Shown here: piece by piece, positions 13,087-27,800 of the stretch
How positions within the stretch are numbered: the first letter of the stretch is position 1
How the letters are laid out: each line of letters begins with the position of its first letter
Origin: Dirofilaria immitis
Taxonomy: Eukaryota > Nematoda > Chromadorea > Rhabditida > Onchocercidae
Assembly: GCA_024305405.1 (NCBI GenBank)
Contig: JAKNDB010000087.1
Location: 1,488,001 to 1,552,000, forward strand
DNA: 64,000 bases
Direction: 5' to 3'
Notes under the pieces: model-generated
What the model saw: the letters and a program-made list of their open reading frames with translations, nothing else
The model's database searches: none
What the model was told of the DNA's origin: nothing
Made by a program: the position numbers and the translations under genes

Positions 13087-14663
13087 AAACTTGGACTCAT
13101 TATCAGTCTCTGTAGGCTTTTTATTAAAGTGCTTATTTTTTCTTTTTCCAGTTTTTTTCCTAAATCAGGATTATTTTTCCCAAATTTGAATCATTATTTT
13201 TCCCCAAATTTTTATTATGGGAGAAAAATAAAAGATTATGTTGAAAATTTGCAACTGAAAAAACCAATATTCTTTTCTCGATGATTATAACATATTTGAG
13301 GAGTTAATGGTCTGTTATTATAAGTGAAAAGATTGTGCAAAAATGTTTGAGATATAAATAATTTCAGATCAAGTATATCATTTTTCGTTTTCGAAGTTGC
13401 AAAAATCGGTATATTTTGGATAACGGTGCATTTCGTGGGCATTATTTAGGTAATAAAATAATTTCAGGTCAGCAACACTACAAATTATGGCTGAGAGCAT
13501 GGGGATACTTGCACCAGCATTGCAGAATGACTACAGTGGTCTAAATGAATACCTTAGGCCAAGTGGTAATTCTACTAAATCATATATACCCATTAAAAGA
13601 GACCTACATGTGATGCTTTAGAGCTGAAGCAAGAAAAAATTCGTGCAAAAATATTAAAAATCGTCGCTGATGTTTCCAGTAATAGTGATATTTCGTCACG
13701 ATGATAATAATTATTTTAGTCATTTGTGGTAAGTATCATTGTCTTTCGTACATTGACGCATTAGTTGACTAATAAACATAAAACATTAGCATCAATCTTG
13801 ATGATTATTGATTTTTCACTGTTTTCATATAAATATAGTCTACAAAATAGAGTGAAAATATTCTTTTTTGCGCTTTAACGAGCGAGGTACACAAAGTTGC
13901 AAACTCTTTATTTTCACTTGAGCCCCAAATGTTGCCAAAGACAAAGTCCAGAGATACCAGTCTCAAACTTGGCAAATAAACGTTTAATACAATAAGTTAC
14001 TTTAACAGTCACGAACTCAGCGAATAAGGTTTCGAGGAGACAAATTAATAGAAACAATATGAAAAATGGTGCTCAATATGATCCTCGATATCATCCATCC
14101 TCTTGACCTCGTGTACTCAGTTCGGTGAAAATAATGTTAATGTTAAGGTCGTTCGCACTTTCCTAGATCAGTTCTGAAGTCATCAGAGTTACCGCCCTTA
14201 TTTGAAGCGCATAAAAATGATAACTGATATGATATAAAACATCTTGACCTACAGATTAATACATCTCTAACACTTTCACTTATGAATGTTTAAATTTTCT
14301 TTCATCATGTAATCTTTTCCATTTATTCTCGACACCAGGAAATCGGTTAGCTTGCTTCGTAAAGATTTTAAGAAATGAACTTTGCTTGCAGTTGACCTTT
14401 GTTTATGTTTAACGGTGATTGCACGGAAAATTCTTTTGTATCACACTGTTGTTTTATGAAAGTTCCTTTAATGTTTGCAAATTTTCTACAGCGATAAAAT
14501 TTATGACAGGTTCAAATTGCTTAGTAAAATACGTTTTAACCGTTTTCATTTCAATTGGTGAATTTTGAAATTACAAATTTTATCTTATTTTACTCTACGT
14601 CAATTGTTTATTGTGCGTTTGATTTATTTCATTGAATAAATTACAGCTCGACCGATAATTACA
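13087..14663. other. Intergenic, PUS3 to FNTA
   Basis: The 3' flank of PUS3, then a stretch at about 13870-14350 noticeably richer in G+C than other non-coding DNA here. No open frame of note crosses that stretch on either strand. It may be a decayed mobile element or conserved non-coding DNA; nothing decisive was seen. Confidence 0.5.
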
Positions 14664-17485
14664 ATGTCCGAAATTTTGGACAAGGTTGAGGTATGTTGGA
14701 AATCTGTTTTGATTTAAAAGTGTGTTGCTGATGACATCTTTGGTATTTAGATTATTTGAGGCTCAAGAAATTTGACATGACACTGCTCTTTGTTGTAGAA
14801 TTTTTTCATACTGCAAGTTTTTGATTTAATTTACCCGTCTGAAGGATTCCTGGAAGTTCCTCATTAAGACGATGAACATTATCAAATTATCAGATTGATA
14901 CCATGCATTAAAATTGTTAATTAATTTTAGGCTAGGATAAACTTAAATTCTTCATAGGTTTTGTGTCTTCAACTTTTTCTTTTTAAGCAACAAAAAGAAT
15001 ATTGAGTTGCAGCGGTATCGAGATGATCCAGAATGGGATGATGTTCATCCTATGCCACTCACGGATGATGAACAATCAGCTGTTCGGATTGCAACCAGTG
15101 ATGCATTTAATGATGCATTCATGTATCTGCGAGCTGTTGTGCTCGCCAATGAAATGTCAGAGCGAGCGTTCAAGTTAACTATAAAGTGAGTTTGCTATGC
15201 TATTGTAATTTTATAAATGATCATAATATGTAACAGATGTTTATGGAAATGTAAATTATCATCTAATCAAAATAATGATTTAATGTGAAATATTAAATGC
15301 TTTCAGTTTTCATTTTTGATATCATTATATTATGATTAATATCTTAAGACATTTAGAAAATTTCTTTTGTTCATTTACCATTTACAATGATATATTGGAT
15401 TTGAATTTTAAATTCATATTTAAGGGATATTTTGCAATCTGTGTTTATTATAACTTAATCAAATTATTTTGAAGATGTATTGATTTAAATCCAGCCAACT
15501 ATACTCTTTGGCAATATCGCCGTGCTCTCCTCAAAGCACTGAATAAAGATCTGAATGAGGAATTCAATTTCATAGCTGAGGTGATTGAAGAAAATCCTAA
15601 GAATTATCAAGGCTGGTGTTGTTCTTGAATATTTCTATTTTTTGCATCATAAGTTGTTAGGATCGTAAGAGCAACTGAAATTTTCAGGAAAATTTAATGC
15701 ACTACTAGTTCTAAAGAAGAAAACTGATATATATATATATATATGCCAGTCGAGAGCTTGATATATATATATATATATATATATACATTATATATAATAT
15801 ATTTCCACTAATGATATCACGATCCTTGAATTCACATCATATGTTACTGTGGATAATTGGTGCTATTAAGTTTGGCATCATCGTCGAATGTTAGTGGAAT
15901 GGACAAATGATGCCAGTCGAGAGCTTGATTTCACAGCACGGATGATTGAAGATGAAGCCAAAAATTATCATTCATGGCAGCATCGTCAATGGGTCGTCGA
16001 AAAATTTGGATTATTTGGTCAACAAGAATTAGATTACAGCGCTGGACTTTTAATTGAAGATATGCGTAATAATTCAGCCTGGAATTATCGGTACTTTATA
16101 CTTCAGGGATTGGATGCATTACAGGTAATTTATTTCAAATTATTGTCTAAAGTTGTTGACTCCTTCGGGATTTACCGATAGAAAGAGCTTGATTATCCAT
16201 TATTATCCCTATTTAGTCGCTTTTAAAAGAAATGAAAAAAATTTATGCCATTTCCTTATTTTACATTTCAAATGGTTCATTTAGATAAATGTTGTTCTGA
16301 CTTCTGTTTTTAAGGATCCTAGTGTATTGAATCGAGAAATTTCTATGACTCAATCCATGATCCGAAAAATTCCAAACAATGAGAGCGCATGGAATTTCTT
16401 ATCTGGAATATTGCTAGAAGTATGTTTTTATTTTGATTAAAATTAATTATTATCTTAAGTATTCACCATTCCTTTCAAAACTCAACATTTCCTCTCTGCA
16501 TAGGAAATTGTTCATTATTTTTTTGCTTGAACAAAACTATTTTAAAAGATGATATCATTCATCAACATTTTCAGTCAATATCTACTTCAAAGTTTGCAGA
16601 GTCTAGTACGAACTCTGCAAATGAAACGATCTCAAGCTGTTTTAAAATAATGATGCTGATATTTAATAGAAGTTTCAGAAAGGGATCACTTCTCGAACGG
16701 ATGTAATGCAATTTTGTCTTGAATTAAGCGAACAGAAACGTGTACCGCTTTGTCTTAGTTTCATGGTAGATGTATTATTAGAAAGAATCGAGAAAAAGTG
16801 GAAGTTAAGGTAAATTTTGATTTTGGTTACTTTAGAACAGATATTTAATTTTGAAAACGACAGACATATATTTTAGAAAAATGTTACAATATGTATCTGA
16901 ATATCCTGATATAAGGTTTTTTTAAGATTTTTTCTAGTACTGGAATTTGAATGACCCCTCCTCCTGTCATTCCAACTAACCGATGCTGGAACCTGAATGT
17001 TACTTTAGTCATAAAAATCTTTAAAAAAGGACTGATTAAGCAAAAGAAACCATATCGTTGCTGTTATTAGAGCACCAAGCGACTGGGAGTATATCAGCTG
17101 AGTGAAAAAAATTTTCAATAGGTTTTATTATTGCACTTGCTCTAAAAAAATCAGAAGGAAAAAGATAAATTTTTATGAAGTAGAATTAACAGTCTATTGC
17201 CTTGTGGGTTATGACTTTGCTGAAGTTAATATTCCATTTTTAATATCATATTTCTGGAAAATATATGCTAGTTGCAACAAATTCGACTACACATAGATTT
17301 AAATCTTAGCATAAGATATATAGGAGATTTTGAATGAGTGTAGAATGAATAATAAAATTATTATTTCAGGACAGTGCTGCGCAAGCTATACGAGTACTCC
17401 AAGAATTAAAGAACTGGATCCAATACGAAAAAAGTATTGGGATTATAACGAGAAACTTGTCAATAATCTTGTCGAAGCAATTTAA
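14664..17485 (+). CDS. FNTA: Protein farnesyl/geranylgeranyltransferase type I alpha subunit
   Basis: Shared alpha subunit of farnesyltransferase and geranylgeranyltransferase I, which attach prenyl lipids to CaaX cysteines of Ras/Rho proteins in the cytosol. Exons: 14664-14690, 14988-15185, 15475-15611, 15871-16124, 16315-16419, 16679-16809, 17370-17485. The PFTA helical repeats are clear: [55 protein letters not shown] and [12 protein letters not shown]. Exon 3 ends at a GC donor (CAAG then GCTGGT), which alone gives NYQ-VWHH in frame. Three one-base corrections are needed: A5 at 14992-14996 (one extra or two missing), A5 at 16793-16797 (one missing) and A3 at 17408-17410 (one missing, restoring LDPIRKKYW). 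Corrected length is 969 nt, about 322 aa, near the family norm. A candidate trans-splice acceptor TTACAG lies 18 bases 5' of the ATG. The intron at 15612-15870 carries a copy of exon 4 sequence. Confidence 0.93.
15721..15800. repeat. (TA)n tracts flanking a 20-bp exon copy
   Basis: Two TA-dinucleotide tracts surround 15743-15762, which matches exon 4 of the same gene at 15910-15929 for 20 identical bases (ATGCCAGTCGAGAGCTTGAT). Confidence 0.9.
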
Positions 17486-18236
17486 ATTTTCATGCTTTTC
17501 TGGATTTCTTTGTATTTTACGGCATTTCTTTTGTGAAATTTCAACTTTTTATTATTAGAACAAGTGAATTAATCTGTCCAGTCCATTTTTAAGCAATTGC
17601 GATTAGTGATTCGGTCTGGAACAAGTCTTCCTATAATAATGCTGACTGAATATTTTAGTAGTACATGGTGAACGACGAAGAGTGATATTATTAATATTGC
17701 ATAAAAATTTCAGGAAATCAGAAATTTTTTTATAGTGTGGATATACGCAGTTCTGTTGTCTTTCTGATCTGTATAAAATTCATTCGTGATGGTTGTGCAA
17801 ATTTTTCCTATAAAGTTTTGTTTTTATAATCCACAAACTACAGCTTATATTGGTGATGTAACAGTTTAAACTTTTGCATTTTATTTGTACTTATGTTATC
17901 AAGGTTTTGGAATTCTAATTTCCTTTTCTTTTTCAGTCGAATGATCGGTCATTTTATTTTCAAAAGTTGCATAATATTTTTGGGTATTAAGATTGGAACT
18001 TTTAGATTCTAATTTTATTGATTAAAACGGATTGAATAAAAATTGTGGCACATGTTCTACCTTTTATATTATTGTTCTTTTAGTAGAATAGATTTATACA
18101 TTACAAAAATGAAAAGAACCTTCAAAAAAATTTCATTTGCATCTCATTTCTTCAATTGCTTAATTTTCAAGATAGAATGGAAGATTTGGAATAGTTTTAA
18201 GTATTTGATTTCTTTTTCTTGATTCTCAATTTTTCA

Positions 18237-20477
18237 GAGCCATTTTGACCATTATGTCACAGAGGAAATTGCTTTTACTTGGATATCCCACGAATATAGT
18301 TGATTGTGAAAGTAATTTTTTTATAATCTCATTTTGGTGATAGAGAAGTATTCCGACCATTTTGCAGAGTTAGTATTAAAATCCTTTAAATATATTACAG
18401 ATATTACAGACCCTGAACAATTACAACAGTTAGTGCTATTTTTGGAACACCAATATATTAGACTGTATAAAATTGAAGACAGAAGTGGATTACAATCATC
18501 AGATCTTGCAGTGTGGAGTAAATCTTATGCAAAGGTAGCTTTATTTTCTCTAGATTCAAATTATTTACAGTTTAAAACATTGGATTAAAAATAGTGAATC
18601 GCTGTTTAGTCCGAATCAATCATTGCTTCGCTACATTTTAGATTAGTAAAAATAAGTGAGATAAGTAAAAATAAGTAAAATAAGATAACCGTGTCAAACG
18701 TTCCACTGTTTTTTTTTTGAAATATTATTGGCTAGACTGTTTATTATTTCAACATCTTTTACGTATTTCAGAGTGATATTATACATCTTCATGATTTAGT
18801 TCCAGGATTTGAGAGTTAGTTAAGAGTAATTCTTCTCACTGTTTAGCAAAGGAAATGTGACTGAATAAAAAAATAGGCCGAAATTGAAATTGGAATTTTA
18901 CTTTGAACTCTGTTTGAAAGATTTAAAAATAATTCCCATCATCAAGGTTCTGATAATCTCATTAATTCGTTTGTTATAGTATTTGGCCGATTTGAAATGT
19001 CCGTTTTCTTGTGATAAAGATTCGCCTCAAGAAATAGTCGATTGGCTTCTTATTCGTGCGATAGATTCTTGTTATCAGCAGAATGGTAAGTATTAAATGA
19101 TATAATCAAGGAATAAAATTTTTGAATAATTTGCAATTTTTGAATAATTTGAATTACTCAAATTATTTTGATCCGTTATGATTATTATTATTTCAACATC
19201 TTTTTACGTATTTAGTGATATTAAACATCTTCGTGATTTAGTTCCAAGATTTGAGAGTTAGTTAAGAGTAATTCTCCTCATTTCCTTTTCTACTATTAAT
19301 GTTTCGAATTTAAGTCTGCATAAAAGATTGAATTTAAAATTGAATGGTACCACATTAGAAATATTTTGAAAGCGAGAATGTCAACTGATTAGTTGTACGT
19401 CTTCCCCAGTAATCGAATTTAATACGTTCTGGATATTTTTACAGCTGAAGGAAGGAATCTTACTGCAGAGAAATATGAACAGTGGAAAGCCGAAAAGAAC
19501 AAAAACAAAAAGCGAACGACCCGCTCAGTGCTATTGACCGTAAGTTTCATATAATTTTATGAACTTTAAGGCCATTTTCAAACAGGGTTAAAATATTTGC
19601 TTAATTAAATTAAAATATATTTGCTTGTTAATATATGACTTTTCTAATTCCTATACATATTTTTCATTATTACTCTTTATTATAAAAGACATTAAAATCG
19701 CTTATTATAACAGTTGTTAAATTAGATAGGAGATAGGAGTCTTTTTGATCCATTTAATTGTTCCATTTTTTTAGTTTGTACAGAAGAAGCGAGAAAAGCT
19801 ATCGAAAATCTCAGGGTTACTTTGGGAATAGCGGCGCATCCAGATTCTCTAATTGTTCTGAAAGCTTGTTGTAAGGTATGTGTTTTTTCTTTGTTTCCAA
19901 ATTTTGATAAATAATATAATAAAGCGATGATGCAACAAAGTTTTGGAATAAATTTATTCTTTTTAGTTTATTATGAACAATCTTTCCGACGAAGCAATTA
20001 GGATAGCGAATAAGGAGGCACAAACTCAGAAGGTAAGAATAGATAAGAGGACAAACTGGTCTTCATTTTACCGGTTTGTTTATTAAACGATTGGTCACTT
20101 AATTAGTTTGATTATTTTATATATACGAAATACTATCGATTTAGTTTTATGTGCTTATTTTTTTGATTATTTCACTATTGAAATATTGGTAGTGCTTTGT
20201 GTGGTTTTCGAGTGAATTATTTAGTAATTAAATTTTGCTTTTGCATCCCTATCTTAAAGTTATTGTTTCCACAGAAAACAATGCCACTGAGTCGTTTTGA
20301 TATGGGCATGATATCTAGTAAGAATGGAACCATTGATGCTGCGGTACGAGCTTTGCGATTAATTCATCTGGAGAATTTACGTGAAGTTCAGACAAAGATT
20401 AATGAAGCTATCGTTGCAGTGCAGGAATTAACAGCTGATCCAAAACTGATAAAAGGCTTGGCAAAGTTGGGTTGTAA
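18237..20477 (+). CDS. RTRAF: RTRAF / hCLE (CGI-99) homologue
   Basis: RNA transcription, translation and transport factor; in animals a partner of the tRNA-ligase complex (RTCB, DDX1) and of RNA polymerase II. The ATG is at 18254; TTTTTCAG ending at 18237 is a likely trans-splice acceptor. Exons: 18254-18311, 18410-18534, 18980-19085, 19445-19539, 19775-19875, 19967-20032, 20275-20477. Motifs matching the family: RRKL-like QRKLLLLGY, LEHQYIRLYKIEDR, YLADLKCPF, VDWLLIRAI, RALRLIHLENLRE and VQTKINEAIVAVQ. I chose acceptor 18409 because it makes cysteine-to-LEHQ spacing equal to the human protein. One base is missing in A5 19507-19511 (restoring NDPLSAID and the next exon phase) and one in A4 20442-20445 (restoring the C-terminus DPKTDKRLGKVGL). 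Corrected: 756 nt, 251 aa, close to human (244 aa). Confidence 0.93.
18741..18839. repeat. Intron direct repeat, copy 1
   Basis: About 100 bp in RTRAF intron 2, from TTATTATTTCAACATCTTTT to TTAGTTAAGAGTAATTCT. A near-identical copy lies in intron 3 at 19184-19280, so exon 3 sits between the two. Confidence 0.85.
19184..19280. repeat. Intron direct repeat, copy 2
   Basis: Second copy of the 18741-18839 unit, differing by scattered substitutions and small indels. Confidence 0.85.
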
Positions 20478-21145
20478 CTCTGCTGTCGCTGTTCTTATTT
20501 TCTTGTAGTCCAAATTCTCCTGGATTTTTCATGAATTATTTGACATTTTCATCAGTTTCATGTGATGAATTATAAGGTTCGGGAGATTGCTGCTTCTTAT
20601 AATAATGAATATTATTTTGATCCTATTTTCTTTTAATTTATTTGTTTTATCATTGTATCAGAAACTAATATAAAGTGCTTTTAAAGTTCTGAATTTCTTC
20701 ATTACCATTTTACACTTTATGTGCACATTGAATACTTAATTTTGGTTGATTATTCCTAATCAAAGATCTCATTAAAATTGTCATTCATTTTTAATTTAAG
20801 TATTGTAATCGTTGTATAAATTTTCTTCGCTTTAAGTAATTCGCCAAAATTTAGTTATTTCTTATTGATTTCCTCAGTGGTATTAATATTTTGAAATAGA
20901 ATTTCAAGTAATGATTCAATATTTTTATTATTAAGAGTTCTAAATTATGCTCGATTCTTATTAATCCGGCGATTCGAACTGATTGGTGCCTGTTGAGGTG
21001 ATGTATTATTCGGCGCCCATGAAATATGTCTACTTTCAGATGGTCTAACTCATTATTTTCACTCATGTTTTTCATAATTTGTGAGTATTGCAGATTTGTT
21101 GTCCCTAGATTTATACCATCGCTTTTAATCTTGTTCTAACTCGAA
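20478..21145. other. Intergenic, RTRAF to AK6
   Basis: AT-rich, with no gene. A GTATTGCAG acceptor-like site ends at 21093, 53 bases 5' of the AK6 start, and could receive a spliced leader. Confidence 0.5.
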
Positions 21146-22884
<1,739 letters not shown>

Positions 22885-23318
22885 TTCCCGGCATTTTTTT
22901 TTGTATTCCATTGTATAATAAGTCTCAAAATTTAATAAATTTTTTTGATATTGCATAAATTTCCTCCATTATTTACTTATTTTTGTTTTTACATATATCT
23001 GTTTCGCACAGAGATTTTTATAATTCAGGAAAGTATACTGAAACTGTTTCTCGGGCGAAGTTCTGCACTTTATTTTTGCAAATAATTTTTCCAAAGTTTT
23101 AGACTTCACAAAGGATTTTGATATTATTTTTATTTTAGATTTCTGTCTGGTTTTGGTAGTTTCTTCCCGAGTTCAAATTTATCTGTTCGTATATTTAGTG
23201 TATGTCAGATTAATTCAGAAAATGCTAGATAATGCTGAAACGATCTTGCTTGAACCAAGCAAAATTCAAAGATTTTACTTCTCTGAGTTTTGAGTTAATT
23301 TTTTTAGTAGTCAGAAAA

Positions 23319-24095
23319 ATGTGTAAGATGTGGGAGAAAATACGTTTCGGTGCCAGGTGGCGCATTGCTGAAAGAACAGCATTAGCTACGAGAGGAATCG
23401 ATTTAAAAATGTCAAATCGATTCATTTCTCATTTGATCCATTCTATCATGATTGTCGTTCTTTGAGGTAATACACTATGATTTTAATTTTTTTGTTAGAC
23501 AACTTAAAATTTCTATTATAAAGTTTAAATGATTGCAATAGAATTTATTTTTCAATTTAAGATTGCATGAAAAAATTAGTTTTCAAATTGTCGGAGCTTT
23601 TTTGCAAAAATTTAAGTGCAAGTATGGTGTAAACAATTGTGTCTTTTCATATTTAATAAATTGTTTTGCTAAAATTATTACATACATATTGAAATATGAA
23701 GTTGAAATTTGAATTTTAGAACTTTCTGGTTTCTTATCAGTTCACCATATGTTCGAAGGACAAATCCATTGATGAAAACAGACTGCAATATAAGAAATGA
23801 TCGCCAACCACCTTACTTTTGTGCAAATTTAGGTAAGTGTTTGAAAAAAGTGCATCTATTTTCCAGTTGCTTTTTTCTTTTTGTATTTATACAAACGGTA
23901 ATTTTGTATAGTTTTTGATTATAATTAAAATTTTCAATTCTGAATTGAAAAGATTTTTTTAAAGCTGATGGCAAGAAGTTATTATTTCGAACAAGCGGTA
24001 TGCATGTTATGGATCTGATAATGACATTTAACAGATTATTGGGAAATCCAGAATTTGGTAAAAGTGGTATTAGACCTCTTCCAAAAATTGACTAA
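23319..24095 (+). CDS. MRPL53: Mitochondrial large ribosomal subunit protein mL53
   Basis: Small component of the mitochondrial 39S-type subunit with a thioredoxin-like L51/S25/CI-B8 fold. Exons: 23319-23466, 23720-23832, 23965-24095. Alignment by eye to human MRPL53 gives the same spacing for F-x-PF, RTF, VR-x-TN, C-x(3)-ND-x(3)-P and DGKKLLFRTSGM. Exon 1 needs one T added in the T3 run at 23425-23427, which restores FSFDPFYHDCRSLRTF and the splice phase (TTG AG then A); without it the frame stops at TGA on the donor. Corrected length 393 nt, 130 aa, close to the human protein. The basic N-terminal segment (KIRFGARWRIAERTALATR) suits a mitochondrial targeting sequence. TTTTTTAG at 23300-23307 is a plausible trans-splice acceptor just upstream. 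Confidence 0.82.
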
Positions 24096-24857
24096 ATTTA
24101 GTTGCTAAAATTATTGGCATCATTTGTTATATTCTTTGTTGGATTTTGTACGAAGAGCATTTTTATTTACTGAAAGATGTCGATTAATGTTTTCTTTTAA
24201 AAAGAATTTCGAAACATCTCTAATTAAAATATGTTTATTATCTCCTTGAGCATTTCATATGAAAATTTTAGTCATTAATTTTGGAATTAAATGAATATAG
24301 TTTATGTTCATGAAGAATATAGTTTATGTTCAGTCAACCCACAAATTTCCTTATTGTTATTAAGATTCCGGACTTTTTTCCAGATATGTTTGTGGTTATG
24401 GCTTTTCTGTTTATGCATCGGTTAATTTCTATGATTTTTAATTTGTACATTTCTTCTTTATTGCGTTCAAAATCTTATGAAATTGACCATTTAATATCAT
24501 AAAATTTCTCTGATAGAATTTCTCAAATTACAAAACATGAATAAATATAAATGAAGGATTTACCTGTAAAATAAAAAGTGAATTTTGAATGTCACATATT
24601 TCATTAGGAAAGCTTTCAAATATCTTTATTCGAATATTATATTTTGTACAAAATCATTGATTTTTGCTGGGGATGAGATCTGATTATGAACATAAAAATT
24701 TCAAAAATTCTACTTTGTAATAGTAAAAATAATTAAAAGAAATAGCAATAACATCGATCATCTTGATTTATATGAAATTAAAATAAAAATTTCTAGAATG
24801 GAAATTAAAGATATGGTACGTTTAAATAGTGATGAAGTAATATTTTAAAATGGTATA
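24096..24857. other. Convergent intergenic region
   Basis: The 3' flanks of mL53 (plus) and the globin gene (minus). A near-direct repeat of ATGAATATAGTTTATGTTCA occurs around 24290-24335. No gene seen. Confidence 0.6.
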
Positions 24858-27800
24858 TTATTCATAATCAAATCGAAGCTGTTGCAATTGTTGCTGAAGT
24901 TCATTGATATCTGGACTGTACTGTTGTTGTTCAGAGGATTTTTCAAGAACAGTCAAAGATGAATTCCTGAAGAGTTTTATTTTTCATATTATCTGAGTTA
25001 TTATTCACTTTTTAAAAGTTACCTAATATTGTACATTTTTTCTTATTATTTAGATCGTTCACACTGGTAATATTTATTCAGGTAATAAAACTTTGATAAA
25101 TGAATTATTTCCTTTCCTTTCAAACTTTCACTTTTACTTCTTTATTTTTTTCTTCCTTCAGTTCTCTTATTTTTTTCTAATTTGCTTTTTTTTTTATTTA
25201 TTCATATTGAAAACAACGGATATTTCTGGGTTAAAAATTCGAGAAGAATTTCGAAATTTTATAAAGTATTTAATATATGCAAAACATCTGATATATCATG
25301 CGAAAATACATCTAATCATCGGTATACCTGCTATTAACTCGTGCTCGACCATCAAAACCACATCGTAATTCATCGGTTACCCATGCAATTAATATACGCC
25401 ATGCTTTTCCGGCTTCCTTGTCTTCTAAAAATAAAATGATTTAATTGATTCTCGAATTCCATTAAATATATAATTATTCTAATTGATTATAAAAATAATC
25501 TCTTGTCTTATTTTATATTCTAATATCCCGTTATTCTAGATTGTGTCTGTAAAATTCATAGAATAATCAAATAAATAAGTCAATAAGTATATAGGTAATC
25601 TAATTCTTACCAAGTAAATAATAAGTAGACAAATAATTTGATTCTATATTTCACTTGTCTAGACATCTAATTTGATTTCATGTTGCACTTACCTATACAG
25701 CTAATTTGATTTTTTTGTCTTTACTTTACTTAAAATTATTTATATTTTCATCTACCTGTATTCTATATTTCACTTTGCTAATTTGATTCTTTGTTTCACT
25801 TATCGGTCGGTCATTTTGATACTCTGTTTTACTTACCTGTATAGCTAATTTCTCCTTTTCACTTATTTATATTCTACGTTTCACTTTGCCAATTTGATTC
25901 TACACTTTACTCTGTCAGCTTGTTTCTACGTTTTATTTAGCCTATATTCTACATTTTATTTAACTTACACTCTATGTTTTCGCTTACCTGTACAGCATCC
26001 TGTGTACTAAAAGATTGCATAGTAATTTCACTAAGTTTTCCCAAATATCGGCACTAAATGAGCATTGACTAAGAACTGCATGACATTGGCCGATATTTTT
26101 AATTTTATTCGACATATTCTCTTCTTCTTGCACATTATTGACTAAATCATCGAAAAATCTAAATGTTTTTGCTTTTTTTAAATTTTCTTTTATTAATATT
26201 TAACAATCAATCTTATCTTTTAGTGGCAAAATTTAATTTATACCAAATAAAAATAAATTTAACACATATAATGAAAAAGATTTCTGAAGTTAATCAGTAA
26301 TTATCGTAACCTCTCACTTTTAAGCAATCAGTAACCATCGTAACCCTTCATTTCCTTTATTTCATTAAAAATTATAAACCAAATAATTCAATAATTACCG
26401 TAACTCATTATATAATTACCGTAATTCATTACGTTTAAGTGATCGGTAGTTACCGTAGTTTTCATTTGCTTTGATTCATTAAAAATTATAAAACAAGCAT
26501 GCAAATAAATTATCGAAAAAGCAGATTCAATTTCTTACTGCTTTTTAGAAAATAATTTAATAATTATCGTAATTCATTATAATAATCACCGTAACTCATT
26601 AATTAAGAGTAATCGTTGTCCACCGTAATTTTCCATTTTTTTCATTCAAAAAAATTAGAAACAAACCGGTGAATACCGAAAATAAATTATCAAGAAAGCA
26701 TACTCTATCATCAATTTTATATGTTCATCCAAAGTAGCTGGTTTTTCCGATGTGCTTTCGCGACTAAGAGCATCCAATACTGCTGTCTTACAAAATATCT
26801 ATAAAAATCGAGAGGTCAAATAATATCAAATAAATAGGTCAATATTGTGAAAAGAATTCTTGTATGTTAGAAAAAAAATTCCAATCAAATAATTCTTTCA
26901 TATCATTCGATTATTATTTAGCTCATCAATTTCTTCTATAATTACAAATAACTTTCATGCTTAAGTTGAGAATGGTACGGTGTAAATTAAAATTATTCTT
27001 TTATTATATAACCTGTTTAACTTTAGGTATTTCTTCTTCAAGATTATACAGTATCTTTCGCATAATTATTTGAACAATTGGTCGTAATGATTTCCAAGAT
27101 GTAAGTAATGCTTGTTGCTGATGTATTGTTAATTTTGATGGAGCATCTAGAAAATGCATTGGGAAATTCAATTGTGATGTTATATTATTTAGAAAATATG
27201 ATGTAATACTTTTATTCAACGATTCAACGATGTTGTTGCAACATCTTTCAATGCATTCAATAAATTATATACAAGAAATAAGTTAATAAATTAATTATAG
27301 TTGCGAGTAATTTTTAATAAATACAAATTAAAATTTAAAATTTGAATTAAAATTTATAATTAAATTTTAAATACTATTAATTGAAGTAAAAATATTAATA
27401 AAAACTTACTTGTTCGTCTTAATGAACGACATCTTTCTTTTTACCTTTACGGCTAATATGTGCACTTCTTGTAGTACCTAAATTCATAAACTATAAAATA
27501 GATTAAGGTTTGATTTAAATGACAATTTGATTATTTAATTTTAATTTGAATGATTAAATTTTCATTTAATCATGCCAATAAATGATAATATCTATTGCTG
27601 AATTCAAATAATTGCAATAGAAATAGACTGGAAAGAAAAAAAAAGAATTCATATTTGATAAGTGAATTTTGTTAATGAAAAAGAAAAAAAACGAAGGAAA
27701 ACTTTTAGTCAAACGGAAATATGAGAAAATAAGTCTGGCATATGGTATTTAAACTTTTTCATAAATTCAATATTTCTTCCTCTTAGCATATTTTTTAGTT

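Noticed and set aside
18334..18409. 5' extension of RTRAF exon 2 read as coding
   Set aside because: It would leave an intron of only about 32 bp and add residues absent from the family; acceptor 18409 gives exact spacing to the human protein.
23225..23425. Minus-strand open frame opposite mL53 exon 1
   Set aside because: Antisense shadow; the plus strand has the conserved mL53 motifs and correct splice phase.
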